NCBI RefSeq assembly: GCF_022095695.1
Contig: NZ_JAIFZM010000004.1
Location: 185,958-249,957 of the forward strand
Direction of reading: 5' to 3'
Source: Oceanobacillus jordanicus
Lineage (GTDB): Bacteria; Bacillota; Bacilli; Bacillales; Amphibacillaceae
DNA: 64,000 nt
The number at the start of each line of letters is the position of its first letter. The stretch's first letter is position 1. Below the pieces are notes generated by a model. That model did not search any database, was not told the origin of the DNA, and saw nothing but the letters and a program-made list of their open reading frames with translations. Shown here one piece after another: positions 45,767-55,033 of the stretch. The position numbers and the translations under genes were made by a program.

Positions 45767-45777
45767 AGTGAAACTGG

Positions 45778-46175
45778 ATATAAATACTCAGGTAATCGCT
45801 GCATGCTACATGCAGAGGAAAGTCCATGCTCACACAAACTGAGATGTTTGTAGTGTTCGTGCTTGACGAATTCATAAGTCAAGGTAACCATCATGGTTAA
45901 CGGCAGGAGGTATTCCTAAGTCTTCGGATATGGGATACGTACCTTGAAAGTGCCACAGTGACGTAGCTGAATGGGAAACGATTCAGGTGGAACGAGGTAA
46001 ACCCCACGAGTGAGCAACCCAAATTTTGGTAGGGGCATCCTTCAGTAGGGAAATGAACCGAAGTAGGGACAAGTTTTACACTTGTAGATAGATGATTACA
46101 ACCAATGTACGAGGCTGACCACCACTTGTAGTACGTTGGCGACAGAACATGGCTTATCGAGTATTTATTGGTCTA
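45778..46175 (+). ncRNA. rnpB: RNase P RNA, type B
   Basis: The catalytic RNA of RNase P, which matures the 5' ends of tRNAs. Diagnostic segments are GAGGAAAGTCCATGCTC near the 5' end, the CAACCCAAATTTTGGTAGGGG region and ACAGAACATGGCTTAT near the 3' end. Helix P1 is formed by ATAAATACTC (from 45779) and GAGTATTTAT (46159-46168). The length of about 395 bases and the location after gpsB match B. subtilis. The ends are judged from P1 and may be off by a few bases. Confidence 0.95.
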
Positions 46176-46191
46176 CTATAACAGAAATGAA

Positions 46192-46229
46192 AACCTTGCT
46201 TACAGCAATACTGTGAGCAAGGTTTTTTT
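46192..46229 (+). terminator. Terminator of rnpB
   Basis: AACCTTGCT (46192-46200) and AGCAAGGTT (46216-46224), with an inner ACAG/CTGT pair, followed by TTTTT. Confidence 0.88.
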
Positions 46230-46244
46230 AATATTATATGAGTC

Positions 46245-46289
46245 TTTATTATATAGGATTAGATCAGCATCCTATATGTCCATAATAAA
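46245..46289. repeat. Inverted repeat between rnpB and the RlmL-type gene
   Basis: ATATAGGAT (46251-46259) pairs perfectly with ATCCTATAT (46269-46277), extended by TTTATT and AATAAA outside a six-base bulge. There is no T-run. The remaining bases to 46450 show no gene. Confidence 0.5.
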
Positions 46290-46450
46290 TAGCGAATAAG
46301 CTTTTAGTTAACAAGTTGTTGATGAGGTGCTCCTCAAGCCCATTATGCCGGATAGTAAGCTGTCAACTCAATGGATATGGATTCATCTTTTACAGAGGAT
46401 TATGATAAACTAAAAAAGAATTAATTTCGAGATATGAAAGGATACATTAC

Positions 46451-47590
46451 ATGCAGAATGTTACATTGATTGCAACTGCAGCAATGGGACTTGAATCAAT
46501 TGTTGCGAACGAAGTAAAAAGCTTGGGGTATGAAGTACAAGTAGAGAATGGCCGCGTTGTATTTGAAGCACCGGTTTCTGCTATTCCACGGTGTAACCTA
46601 TGGCTCAGAACAGCAGATAGGGTCCGATTACTTGTAGGAAGATTTAAGGCTTATACGTTTGATGAGTTATTTGAAGCAACGAAGGCCTTACCATGGGAGT
46701 ACTATATTTCTGAAGAAGGACAGTTTCCGGTATCAGGGAAATCGGTCCAATCCAAATTATTTAGCGTTCCAGATTGTCAAGCTATTACCAAAAAAGCAAT
46801 TGCAGAACGACTTAAGCTAAAGCATGGTGTTGCCTCTAAAATGCCAGAGACAGGGGCTCTTTACAAGGTTGAGGTTTCCTTATTAAAGGATGAGGCAATA
46901 CTAACCATTGACACATCTGGTGTAGGTCTCCACAAAAGAGGCTATAGAATTGGCCAAGGAGAGGCTCCACTTAAAGAAACAATGGCTGCAGCGCTCGTAT
47001 TGCTGACGAACTGGAAAGCTGAGTATCCATTAATTGATCCATTTTGTGGTTCGGGTACGATTCCGATTGAAGCTGCTATGATTGGGCAGAATATCGCTCC
47101 TGGCTTCAATAGAGAATTCGCTTCAGAAGGTTGGTCGCTTATTAAAGCAAAACATTGGGAAAAGGCTATTGAAGAAGCAGAGGACAAGGCAAATTATGAC
47201 CAGAAAATTGACATTACGGGGTCCGATATTGACCATAAGCTAATTAAAATTTCGGAAGGAAATGCCACGGAAGCAGGGTTTGGTGACTTAATCTCTTGGA
47301 AGCAAATGCAAGTTAAGGATTTATCTATTAAAAAAGAAAATGGGTATATCATTGGCAATCCTCCATATGGGCAACGACTTAGCGACAAGGAAGCGGTAGC
47401 GAAGATTTATCATGACTTTGGATCTGTTATGGAAGAGCATCCTAGCTGGAGTGTTTATATCCTAACTGCTTTTGAAAAATTTGAGAAACAATATGGAAAA
47501 ACCGCTACCAAAAAGCGTAAACTATTTAATGGGTTTATAAAAACAGACTATTACCAATACTTTGGAAGGAAAACCAAGGGGGAGAAGTAA
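46451..47590 (+). CDS. ypsC: RlmL-type THUMP-domain RNA methyltransferase (YpsC)
   Basis: The N-terminal part (about 1-160) is a ferredoxin-like plus THUMP RNA-binding module. The C-terminal part is a class I methyltransferase with LIDPFCGSGTIPIEAA (SAM site) and IIGNPPYGQRL (catalytic NPPY). This pairing indicates N2-guanine methylation of 23S rRNA, as in RlmL. 379 residues and the position after gpsB/rnpB match B. subtilis YpsC. The exact target base is not shown by the sequence. Confidence 0.9.
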   Translation: MQNVTLIATAAMGLESIVANEVKSLGYEVQVENGRVVFEAPVSAIPRCNLWLRTADRVRLLVGRFKAYTFDELFEATKALPWEYYISEEGQFPVSGKSVQSKLFSVPDCQAITKKAIAERLKLKHGVASKMPETGALYKVEVSLLKDEAILTIDTSGVGLHKRGYRIGQGEAPLKETMAAALVLLTNWKAEYPLIDPFCGSGTIPIEAAMIGQNIAPGFNREFASEGWSLIKAKHWEKAIEEAEDKANYDQKIDITGSDIDHKLIKISEGNATEAGFGDLISWKQMQVKDLSIKKENGYIIGNPPYGQRLSDKEAVAKIYHDFGSVMEEHPSWSVYILTAFEKFEKQYGKTATKKRKLFNGFIKTDYYQYFGRKTKGEK

Positions 47591-49090
47591 TTGGAGAACA
47601 CATATTTAATCGAGAAGGACTTTAAAGAACTGCTAAAAGAACAGAGCGCTTATAAGGAAGCAATAGCCCTTGCTCATTGGGACATGAGAACAAAGATCCC
47701 AAAGAAGGGAGTGGAGCAGCGCTCAGAAGTAGTTGGTTTCCTAGCTGAGAAGCTTCACCAACTTGAAACATCCGAGAAGATGAAATACTTCATAGACGTA
47801 CTGAAGGATAATACAAAAGACGAGATTGTACGTAAAACGGTTGAAGAATGTGAGCAGAATTACGAGAGAAATCGCAAAATCCCGCATGATGAATTTAAAG
47901 AATATGTAATGCTCCAATCTAAATCCGAGGCAATCTGGCAAGAAGCACGTGAAAAGTCAGACTTTACGCTTTTTCAGCCATACTTAGAAAAGCTTGTTGA
48001 CTATAATAAGAAATTTGCTAATTACTGGGGATATGAGAAAAATATTTACGATGCATTATTACATAATTATGAACCAGGTGTCACAACAGAAACTTTAGAT
48101 CAAGTGTTCCCTGCGTTACGTAATTCGCTAACAAGTTTGCTGGATAAAATCAATCAAAGCACTGTGAAACCAGACCCACAAGTGCTCAAAGGACATTTCC
48201 CCAAAACAAAGCAAGAAGCTTTTACGTTAGATATATTAGAAAGAATGGGGTATGATTTCAGTTCTGGAAGGCTTGACGAAACCATACATCCTTTTGCTAT
48301 TTCACTAAACATTAATGATGTTCGCGTAACGACTAGATATGATGAAGAAGATTTTCTTATGGCTGTTTTTGGTACAATCCACGAAGGTGGGCATGCGCTT
48401 TACGAACAAAATATAAACCCCAATTTGGCAAGTACTCCACTGGCTACTGGAACTTCTATGGGAATTCATGAATCACAATCCTTATTTTGGGAAAACTTTG
48501 TAGGTAGAAGTGAATCATTCTGGTCTAGTCATTATGAGTTATTTAAAAATTATGCCCCAGAGGCGTTTCAGTCTGTCCCATTAAATCAATTTTACCGAGC
48601 TGTAAATGAAGTTAAACCTTCCTTTATTCGCATAGAGGCAGATGAATTAACTTATCCACTTCATATCATGATTCGATATGAACTTGAGAAAGCACTCATT
48701 AACGGCGAGATAGACGTGAAAGATTTGCCTGGTTTGTGGAATGAAAAAATGAAAGATTATTTAGGGATAGTACCGCCTTCAGATAAAGAAGGTGTACTAC
48801 AGGACATTCATTGGTCCGGAGGAGATTTTGGATATTTCCCATCTTATGCTCTTGGTTATATGTATGCTGCTCAATTTAACCATACATTGAACAAGGAAAT
48901 GAATGTGAACAACCTTATTGCCTCAGGGGAATTCGATCAAATTAGAGAGTGGTTTACCAAACATGTTCACCAATATGGAAAAATGAAAAAGCCATTGGAG
49001 ATAGTCAACGATGTGACGGGTGAAGCATTGGATGCAAGGTATCTCGTCGACTATTTAACGAAGAAATATAGCGGTATCTATCAATTTTAA
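47591..49090 (+). CDS. ypwA: Metallocarboxypeptidase M32 (YpwA)
   Basis: An M32 carboxypeptidase that removes C-terminal residues from peptides. The zinc site HEGGH lies in GTIHEGGHALYEQN, and the family motif GTSMGIHESQSLFWEN follows. 499 residues, as for YpwA. It starts directly at the base after the YpsC stop with TTG, preceded by GGGGGAG, so the two genes are coupled. The protein is cytosolic, with no signal peptide. Confidence 0.95.
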   Translation: MENTYLIEKDFKELLKEQSAYKEAIALAHWDMRTKIPKKGVEQRSEVVGFLAEKLHQLETSEKMKYFIDVLKDNTKDEIVRKTVEECEQNYERNRKIPHDEFKEYVMLQSKSEAIWQEAREKSDFTLFQPYLEKLVDYNKKFANYWGYEKNIYDALLHNYEPGVTTETLDQVFPALRNSLTSLLDKINQSTVKPDPQVLKGHFPKTKQEAFTLDILERMGYDFSSGRLDETIHPFAISLNINDVRVTTRYDEEDFLMAVFGTIHEGGHALYEQNINPNLASTPLATGTSMGIHESQSLFWENFVGRSESFWSSHYELFKNYAPEAFQSVPLNQFYRAVNEVKPSFIRIEADELTYPLHIMIRYELEKALINGEIDVKDLPGLWNEKMKDYLGIVPPSDKEGVLQDIHWSGGDFGYFPSYALGYMYAAQFNHTLNKEMNVNNLIASGEFDQIREWFTKHVHQYGKMKKPLEIVNDVTGEALDARYLVDYLTKKYSGIYQF

Positions 49091-49116
49091 ACGAATAAAC
49101 TGTTGGAAGGTGCGTT

Positions 49117-50202
49117 ATGACATACATTTGTTCAACTGGGTTAGGAGTTCCCCCCAATGCGATACAACAAGAAGAGATTACGGAACTCGTTCAAGGTATT
49201 TTCCGTAGTTCCAGTAGACATATCACAAGGCTACTTCCTGTTTTTAAAAATGCTGAGGTTGCCACGAGACAATTTGTTGTAAATAGAGACTGGTTTCAGG
49301 CAGACCATAGCTTTAAAGAACGAAACGATCTTTATCAACAACATGCTGTGACAACTTCCCTAGAAGCGATTGACAATTGCTTAGCTAATAAAACATTCTT
49401 AAAAAAGGAAGTTCCCTATGATGCTATTGATATGATTTTATTTGTTTCTAGTACTGGAATAGCGACACCTTCTATTGATACCTACTTGTATAATCAGCGA
49501 GATTTTCGCAGTGATATAAAACGCATGCCTTTATGGGGGCTAGGTTGCGCAGGGGGAGCTATTGCCCTGTCCCGAGCTCATGATTGGATTACAGCAAACC
49601 CAGATAAAACTGCACTTATTGTATGTTGCGAATTATGTAGTTTAACCTTTCAAAGAAGCGACCTGAAAAAAAGCAATATAATAGGAAGTGCTTTATTCGG
49701 TGACGGAACAGCCGCTGTCTTATTAATGGGAGAGACGTCTCCTTATCGAAGCCATCTTAAAACAAGCCCTGCTAAAATCTTGCATACGAGTTCCCGGACG
49801 AAAAAACATAGCACGGATGTGATGGGTTGGGATGTAACAGATCAAGGATTAGAAGTTATCTTTTCTAGAAGCATTCCATCCTTGGTAGATTCTTTTTGGA
49901 GGGAACATAGTTCAGCTTTTTTTAAAGAAAGGGAACTTGAAGAAGGCATGATCCATTCCTATATCGCCCATCCTGGTGGTAAAAAAGTGCTGGAAGCGAT
50001 GGAGGAGGTCCTGGAAACATCGAAAACAAAACTGAAGCATTCTTATCATGTTTTAAAAAACCATGGAAATATGTCTTCTGCTACCGTTTTCTATGTCTTA
50101 AATGAAGTAATGAAGGAGCAGAACCCTGCGAAAGCAAAAAGTATACTTTCTGCTCTCGGACCTGGCTTTAGCTCAGAATTGTTGTTACTGGAGTGGACAT
50201 AA
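49117..50202 (+). CDS. bpsA: Type III polyketide synthase (BpsA/BcsA)
   Basis: A chalcone synthase-like enzyme. The catalytic triad is Cys144 (GLGCAGG), His285 (IAHPGGKK) and Asn318 (KNHGNMSS). In B. subtilis BpsA condenses fatty acyl-CoA with malonyl-CoA into alkylpyrones. 361 residues. The stop directly abuts the start of the BpsB-type gene, the conserved bpsAB pair. No acyl carrier or other PKS module is nearby. Confidence 0.94.
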   Translation: MTYICSTGLGVPPNAIQQEEITELVQGIFRSSSRHITRLLPVFKNAEVATRQFVVNRDWFQADHSFKERNDLYQQHAVTTSLEAIDNCLANKTFLKKEVPYDAIDMILFVSSTGIATPSIDTYLYNQRDFRSDIKRMPLWGLGCAGGAIALSRAHDWITANPDKTALIVCCELCSLTFQRSDLKKSNIIGSALFGDGTAAVLLMGETSPYRSHLKTSPAKILHTSSRTKKHSTDVMGWDVTDQGLEVIFSRSIPSLVDSFWREHSSAFFKERELEEGMIHSYIAHPGGKKVLEAMEEVLETSKTKLKHSYHVLKNHGNMSSATVFYVLNEVMKEQNPAKAKSILSALGPGFSSELLLLEWT

Positions 50203-50724
50203 ATGTTACCAGTATTTTTATGGGTCATATTTATTTATCTTGTTGTTCAAAGGCTAGTAGAGGTAAACATCGCCAAACGAAATGAGCTTTGGCTCAAAGC
50301 ACATGGAGGTGTGGAAAAAGGGGAAGAACACTATAAATGGTTTATTATTGTCCATACTCTTTTCTTCTTGTCTATTCTTTTAGAAGTTTATACAAGAAAA
50401 GCACCTGTACAAAATCCTGGTCTGGTTTTACTAACACTCTTTATCTTAACGCAAGTTTTACGAGTGTGGTGTATTACATCACTAGGGAAGTTCTGGAACA
50501 CAAAGATTATTGTTTCACCAAACTACCCATTGATTAAAACGGGTCCATATAAATACATCTCACATCCTAATTACGTTGTGGTTGGGATAGAGCTCTTTAT
50601 TATACCCATTATGTTTCAAGCCTATTTGACCAGTATTATATTCCCGATCCTGCATATTATCCTCCTCCTAATCCGTATCCCAGCAGAGGAGCGGGCATTA
50701 AGGGAGACATCGATTTCTAAATGA
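50203..50724 (+). CDS. bpsB: BpsB-type isoprenylcysteine O-methyltransferase family protein
   Basis: A membrane methyltransferase with about four helices. The ICMT-family cofactor motifs are present: TGPYKYISHPNYVVVG (His-Pro-Asn-Tyr) and a C-terminal RIPAEERALRE with the paired glutamates. In B. subtilis BpsB (YpbQ) methylates the alkylpyrones made by BpsA. The ATG directly follows the bpsA stop. 173 residues. A related but degenerate gene lies 160 bases downstream. Confidence 0.92.
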   Translation: MLPVFLWVIFIYLVVQRLVEVNIAKRNELWLKAHGGVEKGEEHYKWFIIVHTLFFLSILLEVYTRKAPVQNPGLVLLTLFILTQVLRVWCITSLGKFWNTKIIVSPNYPLIKTGPYKYISHPNYVVVGIELFIIPIMFQAYLTSIIFPILHIILLLIRIPAEERALRETSISK

Positions 50725-50732
50725 TCCAAAGG

Positions 50733-50768
50733 AGAGACAGTCAGCACTACGTTGACTGTCTCTTTTTA
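50733..50768 (+). terminator. Terminator after bpsB
   Basis: AGAGACAGTCA (50733-50743) and TGACTGTCTCT (50753-50763) pair perfectly and run into TTTTTA. Confidence 0.9.
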
Positions 50769-50887
50769 TATGGATAATTTACGAATACAAAAGGAAACAA
50801 ACACATTTGAAATTGCTTGTAATCCGACTTCATAAATTAACAACCTAATGCAAATACTAAACAGAAAAAGTAGAGGAGAGGGTTTTG

Positions 50888-51397
50888 GTGATAGTATCCT
50901 GGATGTGGATTGCAATCGTCGGATTAGTAGTAGAAAGAATTGCTACCAAGCAAATTTCTAGCAGAAATGAACGATGGCTTTTAGAAAAAGGGGGGAGAAG
51001 CTCCATCGAAAAGCATTATCGCGGCTTATTAATTGTGCAGTATTTAAGCTATGGTGCCATTCTGTTTGAATTGATATTTTTACGTCAATCAACCGTCACC
51101 TTTAATATGTTCTTCTTTGTTTGCTGTGTCATCATTCTTAATGGGAAATGGTGGTGCATTCGATCTGCAGGAATGTTCTGGAACGCAAAGAAGATTACAT
51201 TACCAAGGGTAAGATTGTTTAAACAAGGGCCGTACAAATATGTAAAACAACCTGAATATGTTATTACATTATTGGAAATTGCTTTTATTTCCTTCTTATT
51301 TGGTGCTTATATCACGGCGTGTGTCTTCCCCTTTTTATATATGATCTATTTTAAATCTATTCAAAGTGGAGCACAAAAGGTCTATACCAATGCTTAA
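50888..51397 (+). CDS. Degenerate paralogue of the ICMT-like methyltransferase
   Basis: This 169-residue membrane protein is clearly related to the preceding BpsB. Both have RNExWL, EKHY-like and SxGxFWN segments, and here the protein reads CIRSAGMFWNAKK and QGPYKYVKQPEYVI. The family's His-Pro-Asn-Tyr is changed to Gln-Pro-Glu-Tyr, and the C-terminal Arg-x-Pro-x-Glu-Glu is replaced by SIQSGAQKV. Methyl transfer is therefore doubtful. Start GTG 50888 or the TTG just before it (50885); AGAGGAG suits both. A terminator separates it from bpsAB. Confidence 0.8.
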   Translation: MIVSWMWIAIVGLVVERIATKQISSRNERWLLEKGGRSSIEKHYRGLLIVQYLSYGAILFELIFLRQSTVTFNMFFFVCCVIILNGKWWCIRSAGMFWNAKKITLPRVRLFKQGPYKYVKQPEYVITLLEIAFISFLFGAYITACVFPFLYMIYFKSIQSGAQKVYTNA

Positions 51398-51412
51398 AGC
51401 AAAAGGCCAGCA

Positions 51413-52096
51413 TTAGCTGGCCTTTTCGTTGTTCATTCTTTTTGCAATATACATAAAAGGTGTGTCTAAGAGCGCGACGATAAATTTTATAACATATGTC
51501 GTTAAAAGTATTTCCAGCCATACAGAAAACGGAAATTGTCCGTAGAAGGCTATTGTACAAAATACGACGGAATCCAACAATTGACTGATCACAGTACTAC
51601 CATTGTTTCGAATCCATAGCTGCCGGTCAGAAGGAAAGAGTTTTCTTAGTTTGTCATATATCCATACATCAAAATATTGACTAATAATATATGCTGCGAG
51701 GCTTCCGGCAGCGACACGAACTACTAAGCCGAAGATGGTGGCAAGTGATCCTTGCGCAATATCATCAGCTGCTGGTTGAAACGCTAGTGCGAACTGCATT
51801 ACAACGGTCATGGTAATTAAAGTAGCAAACCCAAGCCAGACGGCTTTTTTAGCTTCTTTCTTACCATATTTTTCGTTGATAATGTCGGTTGCAAGGTATG
51901 CTGTTCCATACATGATATTCCCTAGTGTTGCTGTCAGACCGAGCAGTTCAACCGTTTTTAGTACTTGCATGTTGGCGACAACAGTTGACATCCCAATCCA
52001 TACAAATAGTCCCGTTTTACCAAATAAACGATAAAACAAGAGTAAACAAGAAAAATTGATTAGTGCAAACAAAATCCATATAAGTTCATTTGACAT
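51413..52096 (-). CDS. ypdP: Queuosine precursor transporter (YhhQ/YpdP type)
   Basis: An integral membrane protein with about six helices and the ECF/VUT_1-type queuosine precursor transporter features: GNIMYGTAYLATDIINEKYGKKEAKKAVWLGF in the middle and QLWIRNNGSTVISQLLDSVVF later. It should import preQ0 or preQ1 for queuosine in tRNA. The family and the preQ1 aptamer in its leader support each other. 227 residues; AAGGAGG before ATG 52096. Confidence 0.9.
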   Translation of the reverse strand: MSNELIWILFALINFSCLLLFYRLFGKTGLFVWIGMSTVVANMQVLKTVELLGLTATLGNIMYGTAYLATDIINEKYGKKEAKKAVWLGFATLITMTVVMQFALAFQPAADDIAQGSLATIFGLVVRVAAGSLAAYIISQYFDVWIYDKLRKLFPSDRQLWIRNNGSTVISQLLDSVVFCTIAFYGQFPFSVWLEILLTTYVIKFIVALLDTPFMYIAKRMNNEKAS

Positions 52097-52103
52097 GTAA
52101 ATG

Positions 52104-52142
52104 CCTCCTTAGTTTTGATAACGCGGGAGTTTGCGAACCGCG
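52104..52142 (-). promoter_or_regulatory. preQ1-I riboswitch controlling the queuosine precursor transporter
   Basis: On the - strand the leader reads CGCGG, loop TTCGCAAACTC, then CCGCG (stem P1 at 52138-52142 with 52128-52132), followed by TTATCAAAACTAAGGAGG. The short GC stem, the C-containing loop and the A-rich tail ending in AACTAAGGA are the class I preQ1 aptamer layout. The tail overlaps the ribosome binding site AAGGAGG, so ligand binding should block translation. Confidence 0.85.
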
Positions 52143-52150
52143 AAAATATT

Positions 52151-52159
52151 ATTATAGCA
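52151..52159 (-). promoter_or_regulatory. Extended -10 promoter of the transporter gene
   Basis: On the - strand TGC precedes TATAAT (52151-52156), just upstream of the riboswitch. Confidence 0.55.
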
Positions 52160-52240
52160 TATTTTAGCTAAATGCACGAAAGAGATAAACCAGAAAAAGC
52201 GGTAATCCTTTTACAGATTACCGCTTCTATATACGTTCAC

Positions 52241-52441
52241 TTATTTTTTTGTTACATTTGCAGCTTGGGGTCCACGTTCGCCTTCAACTATTTCAAAGGA
52301 TACTTCTTGTCCTTCTTCTAATGATTTGAAGCCTTCCTCTTGGATTGCAGAATAATGTACGAATACATCATTTCCTTCTTCTAATTGGATGAAACCGTAG
52401 CCTTTCTCTGCGTTAAACCATTTTACTACTCCGTTTTCCAT
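52241..52441 (-). CDS. csp: Cold shock protein, CspA/CspB family
   Basis: A 66-residue OB-fold RNA chaperone. RNP1 (KGYGFIQ) and RNP2 (VFVHYSAI) are intact, and the start [14 protein letters not shown] is standard. ATG 52441 is preceded by AGGAGG on the - strand, so the longer frame to 52513 is not coding. It has a good sigma-A promoter (52616-52644) and a leader of about 168 bases holding a strong inverted repeat, consistent with leader-based control as in other cold shock genes. Confidence 0.96.
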   Translation of the reverse strand: MENGVVKWFNAEKGYGFIQLEEGNDVFVHYSAIQEEGFKSLEEGQEVSFEIVEGERGPQAANVTKK

Positions 52442-52519
52442 GAATATAATCCTCCTAGAAACTTTCACGTTCGAAATTAGAAACGTGTTAATACAAAGCA
52501 GATTTATAGACATAAATGA

Positions 52520-52576
52520 AGGCAGCTTCTATAGAAGTGTAGGATCACGTTACATCCACTTCTATAGAAGCTGCCT
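52520..52576 (-). promoter_or_regulatory. Perfect 20-bp inverted repeat in the cold shock gene leader
   Basis: Arms 52520-52539 and 52557-52576 are exact reverse complements, with 17 bases between; each arm also contains the palindrome CTTCTATAGAAG. No T-run follows on either strand, so it is not a usual terminator. It lies early in the predicted csp leader. Confidence 0.75.
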
Positions 52577-52615
52577 GTGTCATAAAGGATCCATACATCT
52601 TCTTTGCTTGTGTCT

Positions 52616-52644
52616 AATATAGCTTATATAGACATGTCAGTCAA
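52616..52644 (-). promoter_or_regulatory. Sigma-A promoter of the cold shock gene
   Basis: On the - strand TTGACT (52639-52644) and TATATT (52616-52621) with 17 bases between. Confidence 0.75.
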
Positions 52645-52696
52645 GAAATAGACTGTATATTTAAATGATTTTCTAGGAATTTTTTTAAAATACAGG

Positions 52697-52702
52697 TATA
52701 AT
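52697..52702 (+). promoter_or_regulatory. Possible -10 element for fhs
   Basis: TATAAT 65 bases before the fhs start; no good -35. Confidence 0.35.
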
Positions 52703-52767
52703 GTAACCATTTCAAAATAATCTTCTACATTTCGACAAACCAGCAAATAGAAAAGAGGAATAAGAGA

Positions 52768-54438
52768 GTGAAATCAGACATTGAAATTGCACAGGAAACA
52801 ACTTTAAAACCGATTCACGACATTGTAACAGATCTTGGCTTATCAGAAGAAGACTGGGAACCTTATGGAAGAACAAAGGCAAAGCTCTCCACAGGTCTCT
52901 TAGAAAAGTTAGAGGAACAGCCCGATGGGAAAGTAGTTTTAGTCACCTCTATTAATCCCACTCCAGCAGGTGAAGGAAAATCGACCGTAACAGTAGGTTT
53001 GGGACAAGCATTAAATAAACTTGAAAAAAAGGCAATTATTGCGTTACGTGAACCGAGCCTTGGACCTGTAATGGGATTAAAAGGTGGCGCTGCTGGTGGA
53101 GGATATGCTCAAGTTCTTCCAATGGAGGATATCAACCTGCACTTTACGGGAGACTTACATGCTATCACAACAGCGAATAACGCGTTGTCTGCGCTTATTG
53201 ATAATCATATACATAGAGGAAACAATCTACAAATCGATCCAAGAAGAGTGGAATGGAACAGGGTACTTGATATGAATGATAGAGCATTACGCCAAGTTGT
53301 GGTAGGACTAGGTGGACCTACCAAAGGCGTTCCAAGAGAAGATGCTTTTAGTATTACGGTTGCCTCGGAAATCATGGCTGTTTTATGCTTGGCAAAGGAC
53401 CTTCAGGATTTAAAACGCCGGCTTAAAAAGATTGTAATTGGCTATACCTACGAAGAAAAGCCAGTTACTGTTGAGGATTTAGATGCAGAGGGGGCATTAA
53501 CTGTACTACTAAAAGATGCATTAAAGCCTAATCTCGTCCAAACAACCGAAAACACGCCTGCTATCATTCATGGTGGTCCATTTGCTAATATTGCTCATGG
53601 CTGTAATAGTATCATTGCAACCAAAACAGCAGCAAAGCTAGGGGACTATGTTGTTACTGAGGCTGGATTTGGAGCGGATCTCGGTGCAGAGAAATTTTTA
53701 AACATTAAGTCACGTGCTGGAGGCATCCAACCTAGTGCTGTAGTCATTGTCGCTACCATCCGCGCTTTGAAAATGCATGGCGGCGTTGGGAAAAGTGAAC
53801 TAACAACCGAAAATGTTGAAGCAATTGCAAGTGGGGTCGAAAACTTAAAGAAACATATAGAGACAATTGAATCATTCGGCCTTCCGTATGTTGTAGCAAT
53901 TAATAAATTTCCGACGGACACTCAAAAGGAAATAGACTTTTTGAAAGAATGGTGCTCCACGAATAAAGTAGAAGTAGCACTAACAGATGTATGGAAGAAC
54001 GGCGGAGCAGGTGGCATCGACTTAGCAGAAAAAGTCATCAAAAAAGCGGAAGGTCCGGCTACAAACTTAGAATATACGTACGATCTACAGGATCCTCTAG
54101 AAGAAAAAATAAGAAGTGTAGCCCAAACTATCTACGGAGCAGATGACATCGTATTAAGCACAAAAGCTCGCTCCCAATTAGTATTTTTTGAAAAATTAGG
54201 TTGGGGAAAATTGCCTGTTTGCATGGCAAAAACCCAATATGCTTTGTCTAATGATCCTTCACAGGTCGGACGACCAACAGGATTTACAATTGACATACGG
54301 GAATTACGAGCTTCTGTTGGAGCCGAATTCATTGTGGTGTTAACAGGGGATGTAATGACAATGCCAGGCTTACCACAGCATCCTGCTGCATTAAACATGG
54401 ATGTGACTGAAGACGACAAGATAGTAGGGTTATTCTAA
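52768..54438 (+). CDS. fhs: Formate-tetrahydrofolate ligase
   Basis: The enzyme joins formate to tetrahydrofolate with ATP, feeding one-carbon units to purine and thymidylate synthesis. Motifs: [23 protein letters not shown] (ATP site, around 52-74), [23 protein letters not shown] and FAVIHG-like [14 protein letters not shown]. 556 residues, full length. GTG start with AGAGGAATAAGAGA upstream. B. subtilis 168 lacks fhs, so this gene differs from the reference order. It overlaps the next start (TAATG). Confidence 0.96.
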   Translation: MKSDIEIAQETTLKPIHDIVTDLGLSEEDWEPYGRTKAKLSTGLLEKLEEQPDGKVVLVTSINPTPAGEGKSTVTVGLGQALNKLEKKAIIALREPSLGPVMGLKGGAAGGGYAQVLPMEDINLHFTGDLHAITTANNALSALIDNHIHRGNNLQIDPRRVEWNRVLDMNDRALRQVVVGLGGPTKGVPREDAFSITVASEIMAVLCLAKDLQDLKRRLKKIVIGYTYEEKPVTVEDLDAEGALTVLLKDALKPNLVQTTENTPAIIHGGPFANIAHGCNSIIATKTAAKLGDYVVTEAGFGADLGAEKFLNIKSRAGGIQPSAVVIVATIRALKMHGGVGKSELTTENVEAIASGVENLKKHIETIESFGLPYVVAINKFPTDTQKEIDFLKEWCSTNKVEVALTDVWKNGGAGGIDLAEKVIKKAEGPATNLEYTYDLQDPLEEKIRSVAQTIYGADDIVLSTKARSQLVFFEKLGWGKLPVCMAKTQYALSNDPSQVGRPTGFTIDIRELRASVGAEFIVVLTGDVMTMPGLPQHPAALNMDVTEDDKIVGLF

Positions 54439-55025
54439 TGGAGAAACATGAACAATTAACTGCAATTCGCCAGTATGTAACGAACTCCTTTAATAATGAA
54501 CGAACAGGCCATGACCTTTATCATTTACAACGCGTAACCCGTATGGCGATGGAAATCGCTAGGGAAGAAGATGCTAATCTATTCCGTTGTGAGGCTATTG
54601 CATGGTTACATGATGTGGCAGATCATAAGCTTGTTGAAAATGAAGAGTCTGCAATACAAGCATTAGAAAACTTTTTAGAGTCTCTTCCATTAACTAAACC
54701 CGATATAGAAGCTATTATAAAAGCAATCAACACAATTTCGTTTAGCAAAGGTAAAATACCAACATCGCTGGAAGGTAAAATTGTTCAGGATGCCGACCGC
54801 CTTGACGCCATAGGTGCTATTGGTATTGCTAGAGCTTTTACCTTTGGTGGGGCAAGAGGGAAATTTATGTACCATGAACAGGATAATGATAATACGATTC
54901 AACATTTCTATGATAAATTATTAAAACTGAAATCAACCTTGCATACGAGTACTGCAAAATCACTAGCAGAGGATCGACATCAATTTATGCAGCAATTTTT
55001 GGAGAAATTTCATCAAGAATGGTAG
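54438..55025 (+). CDS. ypgQ: HD-domain phosphohydrolase (YpgQ)
   Basis: The HD metal-binding motifs are HDLYHLQRVTRMA, AWLHDVADHK and QDADRLDAIGAIGIARAF. The layout and length (195) match YpgQ, an HD-type nucleotide pyrophosphohydrolase. The start codon overlaps the fhs stop, so translation is coupled. A strong terminator follows. Confidence 0.88.
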   Translation: MEKHEQLTAIRQYVTNSFNNERTGHDLYHLQRVTRMAMEIAREEDANLFRCEAIAWLHDVADHKLVENEESAIQALENFLESLPLTKPDIEAIIKAINTISFSKGKIPTSLEGKIVQDADRLDAIGAIGIARAFTFGGARGKFMYHEQDNDNTIQHFYDKLLKLKSTLHTSTAKSLAEDRHQFMQQFLEKFHQEW

Positions 55026-55033
55026 TAGTAAAA

